Shown: positions 1-24,600, numbered from the stretch's first letter. The stretch: 64,000 nucleotides of DNA from Mactra quadrangularis (GCA_025267735.1 CM046309.1:53326319-53390318), one strand, 5' to 3'. Notes: generated by a model from the letters alone, not told the origin. Translations and numbers: made by a program.

Positions 1-20
1 CTAGCATCTCTCTCACATAC

Positions 21-12612
<12,592 letters not shown>

Positions 12613-12753
12613 AATGTTATTAAAAACTTACATTATTTCTGTATCTTAACTCATATTCATGCTAATTTTTTATGCAAACTGAACCAGGATCTAAAAACAC
12701 GCCTGCATCAATACACGACGACGTTTTGTATCATAGTTACGACGTTACGTGTT

Positions 12754-12779
12754 TTACGTCATTAATGTGACGTCATAAT
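12754..12779 (-). promoter_or_regulatory. CRE-like sites upstream of malic enzyme start
   Basis: A palindromic TGACGTCA lies at 12768-12775, about 155-165 bp upstream of the malic enzyme ATG, with a half-like TTACGTCA just beside it (12754-12761). Such sites bind CREB/ATF proteins in animals. The hAT insertion starts at 12780, and its duplicated target overlaps this site. Promoter function is inferred from position only. Confidence 0.4.
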
Positions 12780-13145
12780 TAGGGATGTATACCGGTACTA
12801 AGTACCGGTACCAGTATCGGTATCGTTTCTAAAATTTCCGGTAAATACCGTTTTGTTTTGGTACCGGTACTCAAATCGGTACTTTGAACAAAGTAGGGCA
12901 GATTTAAAATAACCAAATACGAAATTTTCAATGCTTTAATCTCAAGACTTCTGTGTATTTATCTTATTTTAAAGGGATTTAACTCGATCTAAACTTTGGT
13001 TAAGTATATTATATCATTTATTACCGTCCAGTATGCCCCGTGTAGATCCATATTGATAATTGAAACAAATTGAAATAATTATTCAAGTAATGACACAGTG
13101 TTGCAGAAAATTAGCATGCTACTTATACGTTATTTTTTAAGTCTA

Positions 13146-13563
13146 GGGGCACGTTCCGCAAAGTGATCGTTAGCTATCGTTTTTTAAAGCGATGTTTTGT
13201 AGCGTAAAAGGTCTACGGAACGGTATGTTTCAAGCTAGCAAATCCAAGATGGCAGTTTTCTCAAACAAATTGTTCAGATTTATAACAAATGAAAAATATT
13301 TAAATCAATTATCACTATGATTATTCTTTTTACCACTTTAACAAAATATAAACCTATATCAGTATTCTAAAAAAAGAAACACGTTTCCACAGGGGCGGCC
13401 ATTTTGAAAATAAAATGCAGAAGTTTTCAGAATCATACGGTTAGCAAGAAAAAAACTTGCAACGTATCGCTAGCTAGCGATTCAATTCTCTCGATCGCAG
13501 CAGACCGTTCCATAGGAAATCGCTAGGTAGCGATACAGAGCGCTCGCCCTGCGGAACGAGCCA
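13146..13563. mobile_element. Nested MITE with GGGGCACGTTCCGCAAAG ends
   Basis: Left end GGCACGTTCCGCA, right end TGCGGAACGAGCC. Subterminal GATCGTTAGCTATCG / CGCTAGCTAGCGATTC repeats. About 418 bp inside the hAT element; no coding capacity. Confidence 0.75.
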
Positions 13564-13849
13564 TAGTTGCCGACGATGTCAATGTATGAAAGGTCTCTCA
13601 AAATTGTTACACATGGGTCACAGGCAAGCTTACATTAACATGCACAATAATATTTGTGGTTCTGTATTACTGTCTTTCGATTGTAAATCCTGCACGAGTA
13701 AACTGTCACATGAGCATTGTGTTATTTTTCTGACGAACATCTATGTTTATTTGTTAAAAAATGCATAGGATAAAACTCAGAAATATAGTTAGTAAAAGAT
13801 CACCAACGACTCATTTTTGTCTGCTGGGCTACTAAAAATACTTAGGTAT

Positions 13850-14273
13850 TCCATGCCATATCGAAATTTTGTTAAGCGTCCGCGTGCGCATGGGTTTTAG
13901 AGTCCTCAATCTAAAAATAACGCATTTTTCCCCTACATTTTTCCTAAATAATTCTATTGTTCCGGGATTCGATAACTGAATTTTCTCAGGAAAAACTGCT
14001 ACTTTCTGTGTAATTGAAAAATGAAAATGTACATGTGTTAGTTGTACATGTATCTTCTTATTTACAGAATTACTTCAATCTCACATTAACGTCATATATA
14101 TAGACATTCATGTACTACCAAGTACTTATTTGTGTGAATACTAGATAGAATGAACATGTGTTGTTTTTTTCAATTTGTGTGTTTTGGTGGAAAAGTACTA
14201 GGTTTGTCAAACTTGAGTTGACCCTTCTTGAATTGAAAAATTGGAATTGAAAATTCCAATTTGGCATGGCCTT
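13850..14273. mobile_element. MITE, TAGGYCATGCCA family, copy 2
   Basis: Same internal sequence as the copy at 8001: CGAAATTTTGTTAAGCGTCC on the left, and TTTGTCAAACTTGAGTTGAC then TTCCAATTTGGCATGGCCTT on the right. Nested in the hAT element. Confidence 0.8.
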
Positions 14274-14750
14274 ATTATATGCATGGTAACCTTATTCAAA
14301 CGCCACGGGAAGCAACCGTGGTGTTTCATATCTTAGACTTGATTGTCTCCCTTGCATATATATTTATACGTTTAGAATTGATACTCTTTTGTATATATTT
14401 CAATTGAATGCCCTAAGGGCATAAATATATCTTTTAAATATACAGCATAAAATATAAAAGGGAAAATATTCAAAGTGTACATTAATTTTGAAATATTGAT
14501 CTAATGGGTTATTTAAGTCATTAATTGACATAAAAATTGTATTACTTGTAAAATTATAAACACTGAACATACCGTCTTAAAGTTACTTGTATTAAAGTCA
14601 GCTTGAATTTAATAGACATGGTAATCTAAAAAGTTCGCAAACCGCTGAATAGTTTTTTATCTGTAATACAAAACATGACACTACGCAATGAAGGATTGTA
14701 CTTTTGACGTTCAGTCAAACACACTACCAAGCGTTTGCCATCTTTTGGTG

Positions 14751-15527
14751 AAGCATTTTATGGCTCAGGTCGTTCGAAAACACCACGCCAATTCTTTCTC
14801 ATATAGAGAAGGGAAGTAAGGCTTGGTTACCAGAGCTGTCAATGTTTTGCCTGGGGTTGTGCTTACGCTGTTGCTTTCGTTTGTCTTCATGAGAAGACGA
14901 ACAACCTGCATGAGTCGTGCATAAGGTCGCACGATCATGTCGCGCTACACTGTCTTCCCCTCTTTAAATCTAAGTATAGACATTAGTAAAATTAAAGACC
15001 ACTATATGCAACTTGATTTTAGGCAACACCACGTTTAAATTAACTTTGGCTTTATATCGAATATTCATTTTGTATTGTTTCACTCTTAAAGAATCATTTT
15101 GGTTGAAAAGTAACTTTATCAACAAAATTTTTAGGAATGTTCAAATTTATATATTTTTAAAATGAAAATAGATATGAAATAATTATGACTCGTTTGTAGA
15201 TAAAGTTACTTTTTTAACCAAAATGGCTCTTTAAGTGAAACAAGGCAAATTAATTTTTAACAAAGAGCCAAAGTAAATTCAAAAAGTGGTGTTAAATTTT
15301 ACTAAATGGTTTCTACTATTAGAGGGTAGACAGGACCATGCGCCATGATCGTGCGACTTTATGCACGACTCATGCAGGTTGTTCGTCTTCTCACAAAGAC
15401 AAACGAAAACAACAGCGTAATCACAATCCCCAGCAAAACATAAGCAGCTCTTGCAACCATACATTATTTCCCTGCTCTGTATAAAAAGGATTGGTGAGGT
15501 ATTTTGTTACGAGTCATGAAACGCTTT
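14751..15527. repeat. Large inverted repeat (two arms of about 370 bp)
   Basis: Left arm contains AAGACGAACAACCTGCATGA then GTCGTGCATAAGGTCGCACG; the right arm holds the reverse complement around 15340-15400. Inner parts (CATTTTGGTTGAAAAGTAAC / GTTACTTTTTTAACCAAAAT) also match. Spacer under 50 bp. The minus-strand 61-codon frame at 15279-15464 is within the right arm and not a gene. Confidence 0.85.
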
Positions 15528-15570
15528 TTGAGAATCGAAAGTGATTGAAATATTTAATATGTAAAATATT

Positions 15571-15662
15571 TGTGTTTTTGTTTTCGGTATGTGTGTTTTT
15601 GTGAATAGATTTGTCAAACTTGAGTTTACGCTTAACAGAATTCCAATTTGGCATGGCCTTAT
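15571..15662. repeat. 3' fragment of the TAGGYCATGCCA MITE
   Basis: Carries TGTGTGTTTTTGTGAATAG, TTTGTCAAACTTGAG and TTCCAATTTGGCATGGCCTT as in the ends of the 8001 and 13850 copies. The left part is missing. Confidence 0.7.
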
Positions 15663-16611
15663 ATTTAATTGCGACAAAATATTTTATTGACATTGTTTTG
15701 GAATGAAATATTCAGTACGAATGTCACACGTAGAACGTTTTTTTTAACTCTTTGTTATATATTTATTAATATGGTTTTTTCCCCTACAAAACATTTAGCG
15801 AACAGAATAGCACAATAACAGTATAAATTGCAGAGCTTGCATTGAAAGATTTCTCTGTTTTGGGTAAAAGTGTGTCCAGTGATCATGTGTTTTCATGGGT
15901 TGCTGACACGATAAACCATGAAAGAGTTCCCCTCGATCCGCCAAAAGCTGATATGTTCATAATCTTACATCGATATAAATGTATATGTGTGTTTTTTTTT
16001 TATTTGTATTTAAACATTGTAATTTGTGCTACGGCTGCATATTGGTATCAGTATCGGTATCAGTAAAAATACCGTATCGTTTCATTGGTACCGGTATCGT
16101 TTCGTCCCTGATGGTATCCATCCCTAGTCATAATACAAAGGTCACACTAATCGACACGTCATGACATAATCAGAGTTAACACTTATCGGTCATCAAACGT
16201 TCCTATCGAAATTCACCAAAATGGAGACAGTCTAGATAAAAAGGTGATGATCTTGTCTTCGTCAATTGACGTCGTTTCAGACAAGCCATGATGATCTAAT
16301 ATTAGACACAGTATTATTAGACTTATTGCACTAGATCTAGCTCTAAAGGCACTTAGAAATAGAAATATCAATTAAGCTCCCTTCTCTGATGATATGCTGG
16401 ACCCGAATGGAGCATTATCTCTCAAATGTTGTTAACTTACATCATACAAATAAAAGTAAGATGGATAAAATTACTATGTATATATACATTGAAAAAATAA
16501 AATTTCTTGTTTGAAATTAAAATAATAAATCTCTATTTCAATTAGTTTATACCGAATTACTAACCGAACATAACTATATACATGTATAGAGATGTAAAAC
16601 CTTAACAAATA

Positions 16612-16720
16612 CTTACAGTCACTCAGAAATATTTCTTCAATCCTACTCTATCTGTTTTCTACTAATGAGGACCTCCCTGTGGCTGATATCCAAGAAATCT
16701 AAGATATTGAAAGACAATGA
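16612..16720 (-). promoter_or_regulatory. Possible non-coding 5' exon of malic enzyme
   Basis: On the minus strand a GACT|GTAAGT donor lies at 16616-16611 and could join the acceptor at 12593, skipping the hAT element as intron. The sequence before it holds no ATG in its last 80 bases. This is only a good-looking donor; no other evidence. Confidence 0.15.
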
Positions 16721-16907
16721 TAAGACAATAATCGAAGTACCTCTGTCCGTACCGTAATACTTTTTCTGTGACTATTATCCAAGAGTAAAAGAAACTATAT
16801 AGAACACAATAAGACTATAAAAGTTAAGTTTCCTCACTTAATCAATACGTAAAACGTGTCTTCCAATGCTATCCAAATCACCAATATCAGTATACATTGT
16901 ATTGTAA

Positions 16908-17600
16908 ACTGCCCTCCAAAAGTTCCTTTATACTTTTACAATTTACATCGTACTTAATATAACTCCAAGAGTTGTAAAAGCAGTTTATTAATAAAGTATA
17001 AGTAATTTTTCTGTTTAGGTATAGTGCGTAAATATTGACCTCGACCTGACCTTTCACATTTGCATCTAATAATTATCTACACATATCCCGACGAAAGTCA
17101 CTACCACGCCTATTCTACACTTCGACAGCGATCGTAAAATTGTATTAAGTATGTTTGTGTGTTAAGTTTTAACACATAATCCTCATGGTCACGGTGTAAT
17201 CGAGCATTAATACTACATTCGTATTCAACGTAATGAATATTCTTGCATAAAGGTCAGGTCGGGGTTAATATTTACGCACAATACATTTTTCTAACGGATT
17301 TGAAATTACATAAGTATCTCAAACTTGAAATTGGTTCATTGAGATACATTTACCATAGTTTTGGAGGATGACAGATAACTTATGCTGCAACTCAAATTCC
17401 ATTTCCATTGCATAATTAATAAATAAAATAAACAATTAAGTAATATAGCTCGTTTAGGATAACATTGGACATTTTATAATAGAAAATCGTTTAGATTTGT
17501 CTCAAGTTATTCTAAACGAACTTCATTACTTCAAACTTGAACTTGGAAGTTGTGGCTCTTCAATGAGGTCGTAATGTGAAGGAACTTTTGGAGAGCAGTA
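16908..17600. mobile_element. TIR element flanked by a 17-bp direct repeat
   Basis: Ends ACTGCCCTCCAAAAGTTCC and GGAACTTTTGGAGAGCAGT are inverted repeats. Outside them TATACATTGTATTGTAA (16891-16907) and TATACATTGTATTTTAA (17601-17617) match at 16 of 17 positions, in direct orientation. Inside is a second inverted pair at 17023-17281 (GTGCGTAAATATTGACC ... GGTTAATATTTACGCAC), a nested element. No frame of note. Confidence 0.7.
17023..17281. mobile_element. Nested MITE with AGTGCGTAAATATTGACC ends
   Basis: Left GTGCGTAAATATTGACCTCG then ACCTGACCTTT; right AAAGGTCAGGTCGGGGTTAA then TATTTACGCAC. About 259 bp. Confidence 0.75.
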
Positions 17601-17706
17601 TATACATTGTATTTTAATTTGATTGTACGATTAGTTCCTGATTACAGGATTATAAAAATTATTTTCTTATATCATTAGTACAAGTGATTGGTTTTATTCT
17701 CTGATA

Positions 17707-17911
17707 TACGGAGCCCCTAAAGTGACATTTTGGAATACTTTTTTTAATTTTCACAACTATTTCGTTTAAACGTAATATTATTTCGAATAAACGAAATAGT
17801 AGTTCGTAAAAACGAAATAATATTTCGTAAAAACGAAATAATATTACGTTTAAACGAAATAGTTGTGAAAATAAAAAAAGTATTTCAAAATGTCACTTTA
17901 GTGGCTCCGTA
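17707..17911. mobile_element. Palindromic MITE, TACGGAGCC ends, 6-bp target duplication
   Basis: Whole 205 bp is nearly one palindrome: TACGGAGCCCCTAAAGTGAC at left; GTCACTTTAGTGGCTCCGTA at right. Identical CTGATA lies at 17701-17706 and 17912-17917. The core repeats ATTTCGTTTAAACG/ACGAAATA. A second copy is at 23187-23491. Confidence 0.85.
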
Positions 17912-18472
17912 CTGATACGATCATTGTAGTAGTGGTTAGTAATTAGTTCGGCTTATATACATACGTGTATTTGTGTATTACGATTCATTTGTATTTGATC
18001 GTAGATTTGATTGACTTCATTACACTGGACTTAATTCTGTCTTCAAAATAGTTGAGTTTAATACAATAAAGTTTCTCTTTAAAGACTGCCCAGGTTATTG
18101 CAGTTCCATGCGACATTTTAGTCCAAATGCTTTACTTGAGAGAAAAATGACCATTCCGCTGTTAAGATCTTCGATTTTTAGTCTTAATATTGGATCTTTA
18201 ATGCATTACAAATACAAAAAAAAACCACAAGAAATCATGAAAAACTTTAAGGCCCATAAAGTTTATGTGATCTGATGAACCAAGGCGACCGGCACGGTAC
18301 CGATCCTTCGATAAGACACCAAAAAACAGCCATCACCTTAACATTCTAATCCGAAGCCCGGAACTAATAAACATTGCTTTCGGGCAAGTAAAAAGATACA
18401 GATTTCATATAGTCGGGATAGTTGATATTTTGCCATTTTCTAAGCATAAACAATAAATCGGACTAGAACTAC

Positions 18473-18540
18473 ATTCGAAACTCCTCGTCCATTCGCTAAG
18501 AATAACTTATTCATTCATGAAAGGTCAAGATGTTTCGAAT
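18473..18540. repeat. Short foldback with ATTCGAAACTCCTCGTCC arm
   Basis: Related to the palindrome at 8768: CATTCGAAACTCCTCGTCCA on the left, then AGAATAACTTATTCATTCAT, then GAAAGGTCAAGATGTTTCGA on the right. Confidence 0.55.
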
Positions 18541-18879
18541 GAATTGAACTAGTGAAAAATTAAAGTATTGACTGAAGTTTTCGTATCATCGTGTCTTTGG
18601 TGGGTAGGGACCTTGCCGGTTGCCTATCTCATGAACAGTAAACTCTCTCTACAATAGAATATTTCAGACTATGCAGCATTACAGTCTTAAATTTCGTTCT
18701 TTTATATGTCTTAGCTCAGTCGAGTTTAATGTAAGTTGTGTGGGGTCTATCCGGCCTCCGTAAAAGTATTTTAGGTGTACTTCTAGTATCACTATTCAGT
18801 CGATTCTTGACATGAACCTCACCGATCATCGAGTCACACAACAACTGTTAACATACGTGCAGATTGCATTCAAAGCATA

Positions 18880-18985
18880 CAGTGCATGACCCTAACAGGT
18901 ACCCATTAATACCTGGGTGGAGTGGAGCAAACGTGGGGTAAGTTTTCTGCTCAGGAAAATTCCTCCCTGTGGGCGTTATGTGAGT
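18880..18985 (-). repeat. SINE body fragment
   Basis: Reverse strand shows GAGCAGAAAACTTACCCCA, CTCCACTCCACCCAGGTATT and AATGGGTACCTGTTAGGG, the same block as in the SINEs at 3356 and 44738. Head not visible. Confidence 0.65.
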
Positions 18986-20102
18986 GTGTGCGTCCGTTGT
19001 CAACGATATCTTTAAAAAAGTTTGCCAAAACCCATATAACCTGCAATTATCAAATTTATCATAAAACATCTGAAGGTACTATATGATCCTATGATCAAAA
19101 TGGCTCCGTCCCACAGGTCACAAGTTTTATATTTATCTTTCTAGTTTGGCATTGTTGAAATTTTTTACACTTAAAAACTGTAAGGCCTCGAGCTTTCATA
19201 TTGTGCATGTGACATTATTTTAAGGACCTCTACAAAGATTATGCTTTGTAGTTTAAACAACCCCCGTCCAAGGGACACAGTTTTTTGTACAGCTAAATAT
19301 GACATATGAGATAAAGTGTTAAACGAATTTGTTTCAGATGCTCTTTGAATGAATTTAGATCTCAGGTGAGCAGTCCATGGTCCTCAGGACCCTCTTGTTT
19401 GAATGTTAGCAAAACTAGAAGTATATTGAATGTAAAACACTACAAACACATAGCTAACATGTTTTTTTATTGTTTATTAACTGTTGACAAAACTGGAACA
19501 AATATATCATGGTAAGATCATTAAATGTGACCATATTATTATCATAGACTAAAAAGAAAAAGTTTATTGAAAGTTGTTTATTAAACTGATCCTTAGATAA
19601 GACACGATTTTACAAAAATACTTTTACTTACAACGATATATTTAATTTAACCCTTAAACAATCAATACGGCCCAACGAGATAAATTGTGAAACTATATAA
19701 TGTCTGTTTTTGTTTTAAAAACAATAAGACTAATTTCATAGTGACATTCGTGTGTGATAGTGCCTTAAAGTACAATTACATGAATTTTGTAAATCTTCAA
19801 ACGTTCCTAACTCAATTAGTTAAAACAATAGAAACGTGTTTACTAATTTTTAGTACTAGTCATTCAATGGCATTAAGTGCTTGGAGGTACGTTCGAGTTT
19901 AAGTCTGCGAGGGTCATTGTAACACGGACTTATAGACAAGGATGGACTCTTTTCTCAATTCTTTGTTTCGAAATGGTGGGGATCTTCATCATGTAAGTTG
20001 AAATTGTTTCACATATAGTTAATTACGTACATAAACTTCCGATATAAAGACCACCAACGTTATTGCTAAATTAGGCATTTTTGACAATTTTTTTAGTACC
20101 AC

Positions 20103-20210
20103 GGGGGCGTTTCACTAAAGCATTTACGCGAGCGTAACTAGTCATTTGCGTAAGTTCTCGCCGTAACTAAAGTTTGCGTAAAGGTACGCAAATGTTAGTG
20201 AAACGGCCCC
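20103..20210. mobile_element. Short MITE with GGGGGCGTTTCACTAAAG ends
   Basis: Left GGGGGCGTTTCACTAA, right TTAGTGAAACGGCCCC, 108 bp. Internal TTTACGCGAGCGTAACTAG / CCGTAACTAAAGTTTGCG repeats. End style resembles the element at 13146. Confidence 0.75.
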
Positions 20211-22630
20211 TAAATGTTTAATTTGAAAAAATGTCCATGTGTTAAGACCATCTCGCTATTAAGACCATTGCTTTTGATGGTCTTACTGGTGGAACCTTAC
20301 TGTATTGTATAATAAGTTATATTCGAGATTTATATGATTTACTGATTTGTAGGCTCAAGAAAATAATTCTTGAGTAGTTAAATATTGGAACAACATATCC
20401 CCTAATTTTGGGAGAACAGTGAAAACAGCATTATTTATGATTTGAATATGAAATGTATCATATAACATGGAATTCGTTATACTAACTAGGCGCCGCATTA
20501 ACTAAAATTTGGATTGAAACACGTGGCTAGATGATCTGGCCGATGATTCAATACCTGTATTATCAATAGCGATGATTAAATGAATGTTCAATATAACGAT
20601 CTAAAAGGCAATATAATTTGCTCTTTCAAAGAAACAATGAAAATGAAATAATGATGTCTAATAATGAAATCGGTATAAGAAACACAAATAACTTGTAATG
20701 TACAAAGCGTTCATCAGAATCATCAGATTATGACGAGATAATGAAATACTACATTATATAGAATAAAATACTGTACTCGTGTCTATTTTCCAAAATTTTG
20801 TCGAACCCAGAAATCCTTTGATTTTGAATTAAAAAAGGAATTCTTACACTTAATTGCTCTAAACATAAAATTGGTACCACTTATACTGAACTGTGCTGAA
20901 TTCCATCCTAAAACTCCACAAAGATTTATTTTGACATTTTCGTTTTGTATGTCACTTAAGTGTTATCCATATTCATCAAGCGGGTAATTTCCGTTCCGAA
21001 ATGTTTGTTAATGCAGAATCAATTTTTTTATAGATGTTCTACGACCTTTGGCATATTGACAAAGGGGTAGCTTTCATAATTACAGTTTAAATGTATAATC
21101 AAAAACTGAAATTAAATAATTTCTTTTAATAGAGTCACGTACCTCTGGTTTGAACTTTAAGACGAGTCACTGTTCTATTCTTTCAATAATTAACAAAAAC
21201 CCTGGAAGCTATGTCCTAGCTCAAATTTAATTATGTTTGCTTTATCAAGTATCCCACGTTTGTGGCGCTTTTTGGTGTTTATTTGTGTCTTTTCTAGCCT
21301 ACAGCGATGTTCGTCTATTTAAAGATATTACCAAACTAGTATTCTCAAACATCGAAAATATTCATTTGAAAATTTATGGAGTACTATGTGCAAAATGTAT
21401 CGTAAAAATATCCGAGTAAACCAAAATAATGGAACTAAAGATCTCAGCAAAACTAAAATCAAATTACGTGTACGACAACCTATTTGACATATCGTGCCGT
21501 TATTTTACGAGAATTGCCATCAACCTAGCACGCATCTGCATTGATCTTGTTTATGATTTATTTAACACACATGAATTTCGCGCATAAATTTACAAATAAA
21601 CATATCGCTAAGTAGAATCAGGGGAGATAATCGTAGTAGGTGTGAAACTTTGCTTTTTGTAGTTATCTCCCTTAGATCCATTTATAGAACGGGTGTAAAC
21701 CGATATACCGGTTAATATTGCAATACAGATTCTGACGGACGGTTTTTTGTCCGGTTCGATATTTCCTGAACGGGATTTTCCATTTATGTGGCAAATTGAT
21801 TGTTTTTAACAGAATGTTTGAATAAATGTTAAAATATGATCAAAACTTGAATTATCTATAGTACTATGCTATATGGGTTAAACATTTAGTCAAATGAGAG
21901 GATAATTTTTCTGAAAGTCCGTTTCAAATATGCATTTTCTAACATGTTGTCGATTTTACACAAATAGCGAGATTTTAGTTTTGTCTTGGGCATCAATAGA
22001 TATTATCTTAGCTAAAGAGCTTGTGAATCATAGTTGGTACTGGTTACAAGTCAAATAAAGCGTCTTTAAATACGTTCGATGGGAATTTTGGTGCACTGTC
22101 TGATAATGTCACAATATCATGAACCCACTGTGAATTAATCTCGAAACATCCTTTAAACTGTTCCTTTAGTAGTTAGGTCTGATCCAAATGTGAATAAGGC
22201 TCTTTTACACTACTTGAAATAATCATTTATTCACATCAAACGTTTCGACAACTTGTTTTAAAAATATGTCTAGTAGTGTGTTAGAATCTTAATTATTCAC
22301 ATCATAATCTCATCATTATCGTACCCAGAGGTTTTCAAGATTCTGGGAACGAGAATGAATCTCATAAACTAATGTAAGAATTTTATGAAGCCGGCTATTT
22401 GGATGCTGCGTTCGGCACCCAAGCAGTCAGGAAACGAATACTGTAGCTGTATATTTTATGAAACCTATACCAGTGCTACTATATGATATATGGCTGGTTG
22501 GTTAACTTAAATAATAATAAATAACCATAAACTACATTTGTATTAACTCAAGGCTTCAGAGAGCTGTTTTAACCCATTTTGCCTTAAGTGCGTCGTTGGC
22601 TACTTCCCGTAATAATAACTAGATGGTCCC

Positions 22631-22880
22631 AAGGACCCTATATATTTATCCTTGATGGCCCGGACATCAAATCAAGGACCCTATATATATATCCTTGATG
22701 GCCCGGACATCAAATCAAGGACCCTATATATATATCCTTGATGGCCCGGACATCAAATCAAGGACCCTATATATATATCCTTGATGGCCCGGACATCAAA
22801 TCAAGGACCCTATATATATATCCTTGATGGCCCGGACATCAAATCAAGGACCCTATATAAACATATAGGGTCCTTGTTTA
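22631..22880. repeat. 43-bp tandem repeat, about 5.5 units, each a hairpin
   Basis: AAGGACCCTATATA starts at 22631, 22674, 22717, 22760, 22803 and 22846: exactly 43 bp each. Each unit contains ATCAAGGA ... TCCTTGAT, so every unit can fold. The last unit ends in an inverted AGGGTCCTTG at 22867-22876. No variable spacers, so not a CRISPR array. Confidence 0.93.
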
Positions 22881-23186
22881 ATTTTATCAGTTTGAATTCA
22901 AAAGTTCAACTTCTTGCATTCACGTACAAGGAATGAATAACCGTAATTAAATTTTGGCAGTCAAAATTCAGGCGATTTCGACGTTTCACGTATGCTTATT
23001 TTGTTGTACAATGTATAAATATATATGTGTAAGAGGTATCATATTTCATGATAAAAATGCACAATAACTGTTTACAAAACAAGTCAAACTTAAATAAAAA
23101 TATCGGTAAATATAAAGTTATGATATAATATACGCCCTGATTTCTATCGTAGATATAAATATAAAGGCAGATTGTTATCTTGCACA

Positions 23187-23491
23187 TACGGAGCCCCTAA
23201 AGTGACATCTTGAAATAATCTTATATTTTCACAACCATTTGCTTTTACGAAATACATGTATATACTCTTTTGGTTTTACGAAATTTTATTTGTTTAAATT
23301 ATGTCGTTTTTACGAAATGTTATTTTTTTCGAAATATTATTTCGTTACTTGGATGAAATTATTTTGGTTATTTTTCGAAAAAGGCGTAATTACGAAATAT
23401 TATTTCGATTTTTTTCTAATTAATATTGTACATAAAAGAAATAATCGTGAATGTAAAAAGTATTTTAAAGTGTCCCTTTACGAGCTCCGTA
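23187..23491. mobile_element. Palindromic MITE, TACGGAGCC ends, copy 2
   Basis: Starts TACGGAGCCCCTAAAGTGAC as the 17707 copy and ends GTCCCTTTACGAGCTCCGTA. Longer (305 bp) and more decayed, with several TTTTTACGAAATATTATTTC units inside. No matching flanks seen. The 95-codon frame across it is chance. Confidence 0.8.
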
Positions 23492-24473
23492 GGCTATGTA
23501 CATGTTTTTCGTGTGTTTCTATTTGAATAGTAAACAATACCTGCTGTTCGATGAACATGTTTGTATTTATATTACATTCTCAAGTGGGCAGGGCTTTTAA
23601 TCGATTCTGTATAACTGAAAGCAAACAATAAACCCCGACTTTTGTGCAGGGATCGTTAAATGCTCGGTGAATGGTAGGTCTATGTTTTTTTGGTCTATTG
23701 AAGTCCTGCTCGGAGTCATATTTTTTCTTTCACTGCAAAATAAATCATGTAATAAATATAACATAAACCGTGGCATTAAAGTTCATGTCAATGAAATTTT
23801 CAATTAACTCTGCTCATAGAATCTGAATTCATTCATTCAATACCATAAAGATTGAATTGATCCGTATATTGAATGTACTTGTCCCTTTAACGGTTTCAAT
23901 AGCCCCCAAGAGATGATCCGTGTTCGATAAATACACTATTATATATCATTTTGACAGCAGTAAGAACTTTTTTATTTGTTTGATTTGGTAATTCCGCCTT
24001 GAAGATTGTTGGATAACGCTTAGAGACGTGTGTGCTTATTATTTAATTTCAACAGTAATTAATATATAGATTTTTTTCGAGCAAATAAAAGATTGTATGA
24101 AAATCCTTAGCGTTTTGATGGAAGACATCTCGGAGTGTTTACATTAAATTAAAATCGATGGTAAATTGGAAGGACGAGCAATGCTTGTGTTTTAAGTATC
24201 AAATTTTTAAGACTTCTTTTTGAAGTAATAATCTATGGACTATTTTAGAAAATTTCACTCGTCGATTCCAATTTATAAATAGCTCTGGGAAAGTGCCTTC
24301 TGTTTAGGTAGTCCAGTTTAAGGATTAAAATATTTAAATAAATAAATTTATAAGAAGATTATAACCGGAAGGTATTATATTCTTTATACATGTTCCAATT
24401 GATTTTCAAACTTGATTCGTTTGAAGACCCAGTGTGATAAACACATATGTGATATTGTGCTCGATTGTTATAG

Positions 24474-24600
24474 TGACGTAATAACGCACGTGCCAATGGC
24501 TGAAAACGCGATGGAGAGTAGTTGATGCCGGGAAATTTTGGATTTTAATGAGTTTATTCGTTGATAAAATTTATAACTTTCATAATGGATTAGTTTAGAA
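24474..24600 (+). promoter_or_regulatory. Candidate promoter and 5'UTR of the unrecognised gene
   Basis: TGACGTAA (24474-24481), an E-box CACGTG (24487-24492) and CCAAT (24493-24497) cluster about 135-155 bp before the ATG at 24631. Two tiny upstream frames follow: ATG at 24511 (4 codons), whose TGA overlaps the ATG at 24525 (7 codons). If transcribed they would be uORFs. Inferred from motifs and position only. Confidence 0.4.

Larger units (their letters stand above)
12780..16126. mobile_element. hAT-type element, 3.35 kb, with perfect 8-bp target duplication
   Basis: Ends are TAGGGATGTATACCGGTAC and, reversed, TAGGGATGGATACCATCAG. They are flanked by identical GTCATAAT (12772-12779 and 16127-16134). 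An 8-bp duplication and TAGGGATG ends fit the hAT superfamily. Subterminal ACCGGTAC/GGTATCGTTTC repeats occur at both ends. No transposase frame is visible, so it is non-autonomous and filled with nested repeats: MITEs at 13146 and 13850, a 776-bp palindrome at 14751 and a fragment at 15571. It lies immediately upstream of the malic enzyme start. Confidence 0.88.
16135..24420. other. Intergenic region between the two divergent genes
   Basis: No coding exon is supported in this stretch. It holds the TIR elements at 16908, 17707, 20103 and 23187, a foldback at 18473-18540, a SINE fragment at 18880, a dispersed repeat end at 19340-19410 and the 43-bp satellite at 22631. The rest is AT-rich and unassigned. 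Confidence 0.6.

Noticed and set aside
22631..22880. CRISPR-like array of direct repeats
   Set aside because: Units are contiguous 43-bp tandem copies with no unique spacers, in an animal genome.
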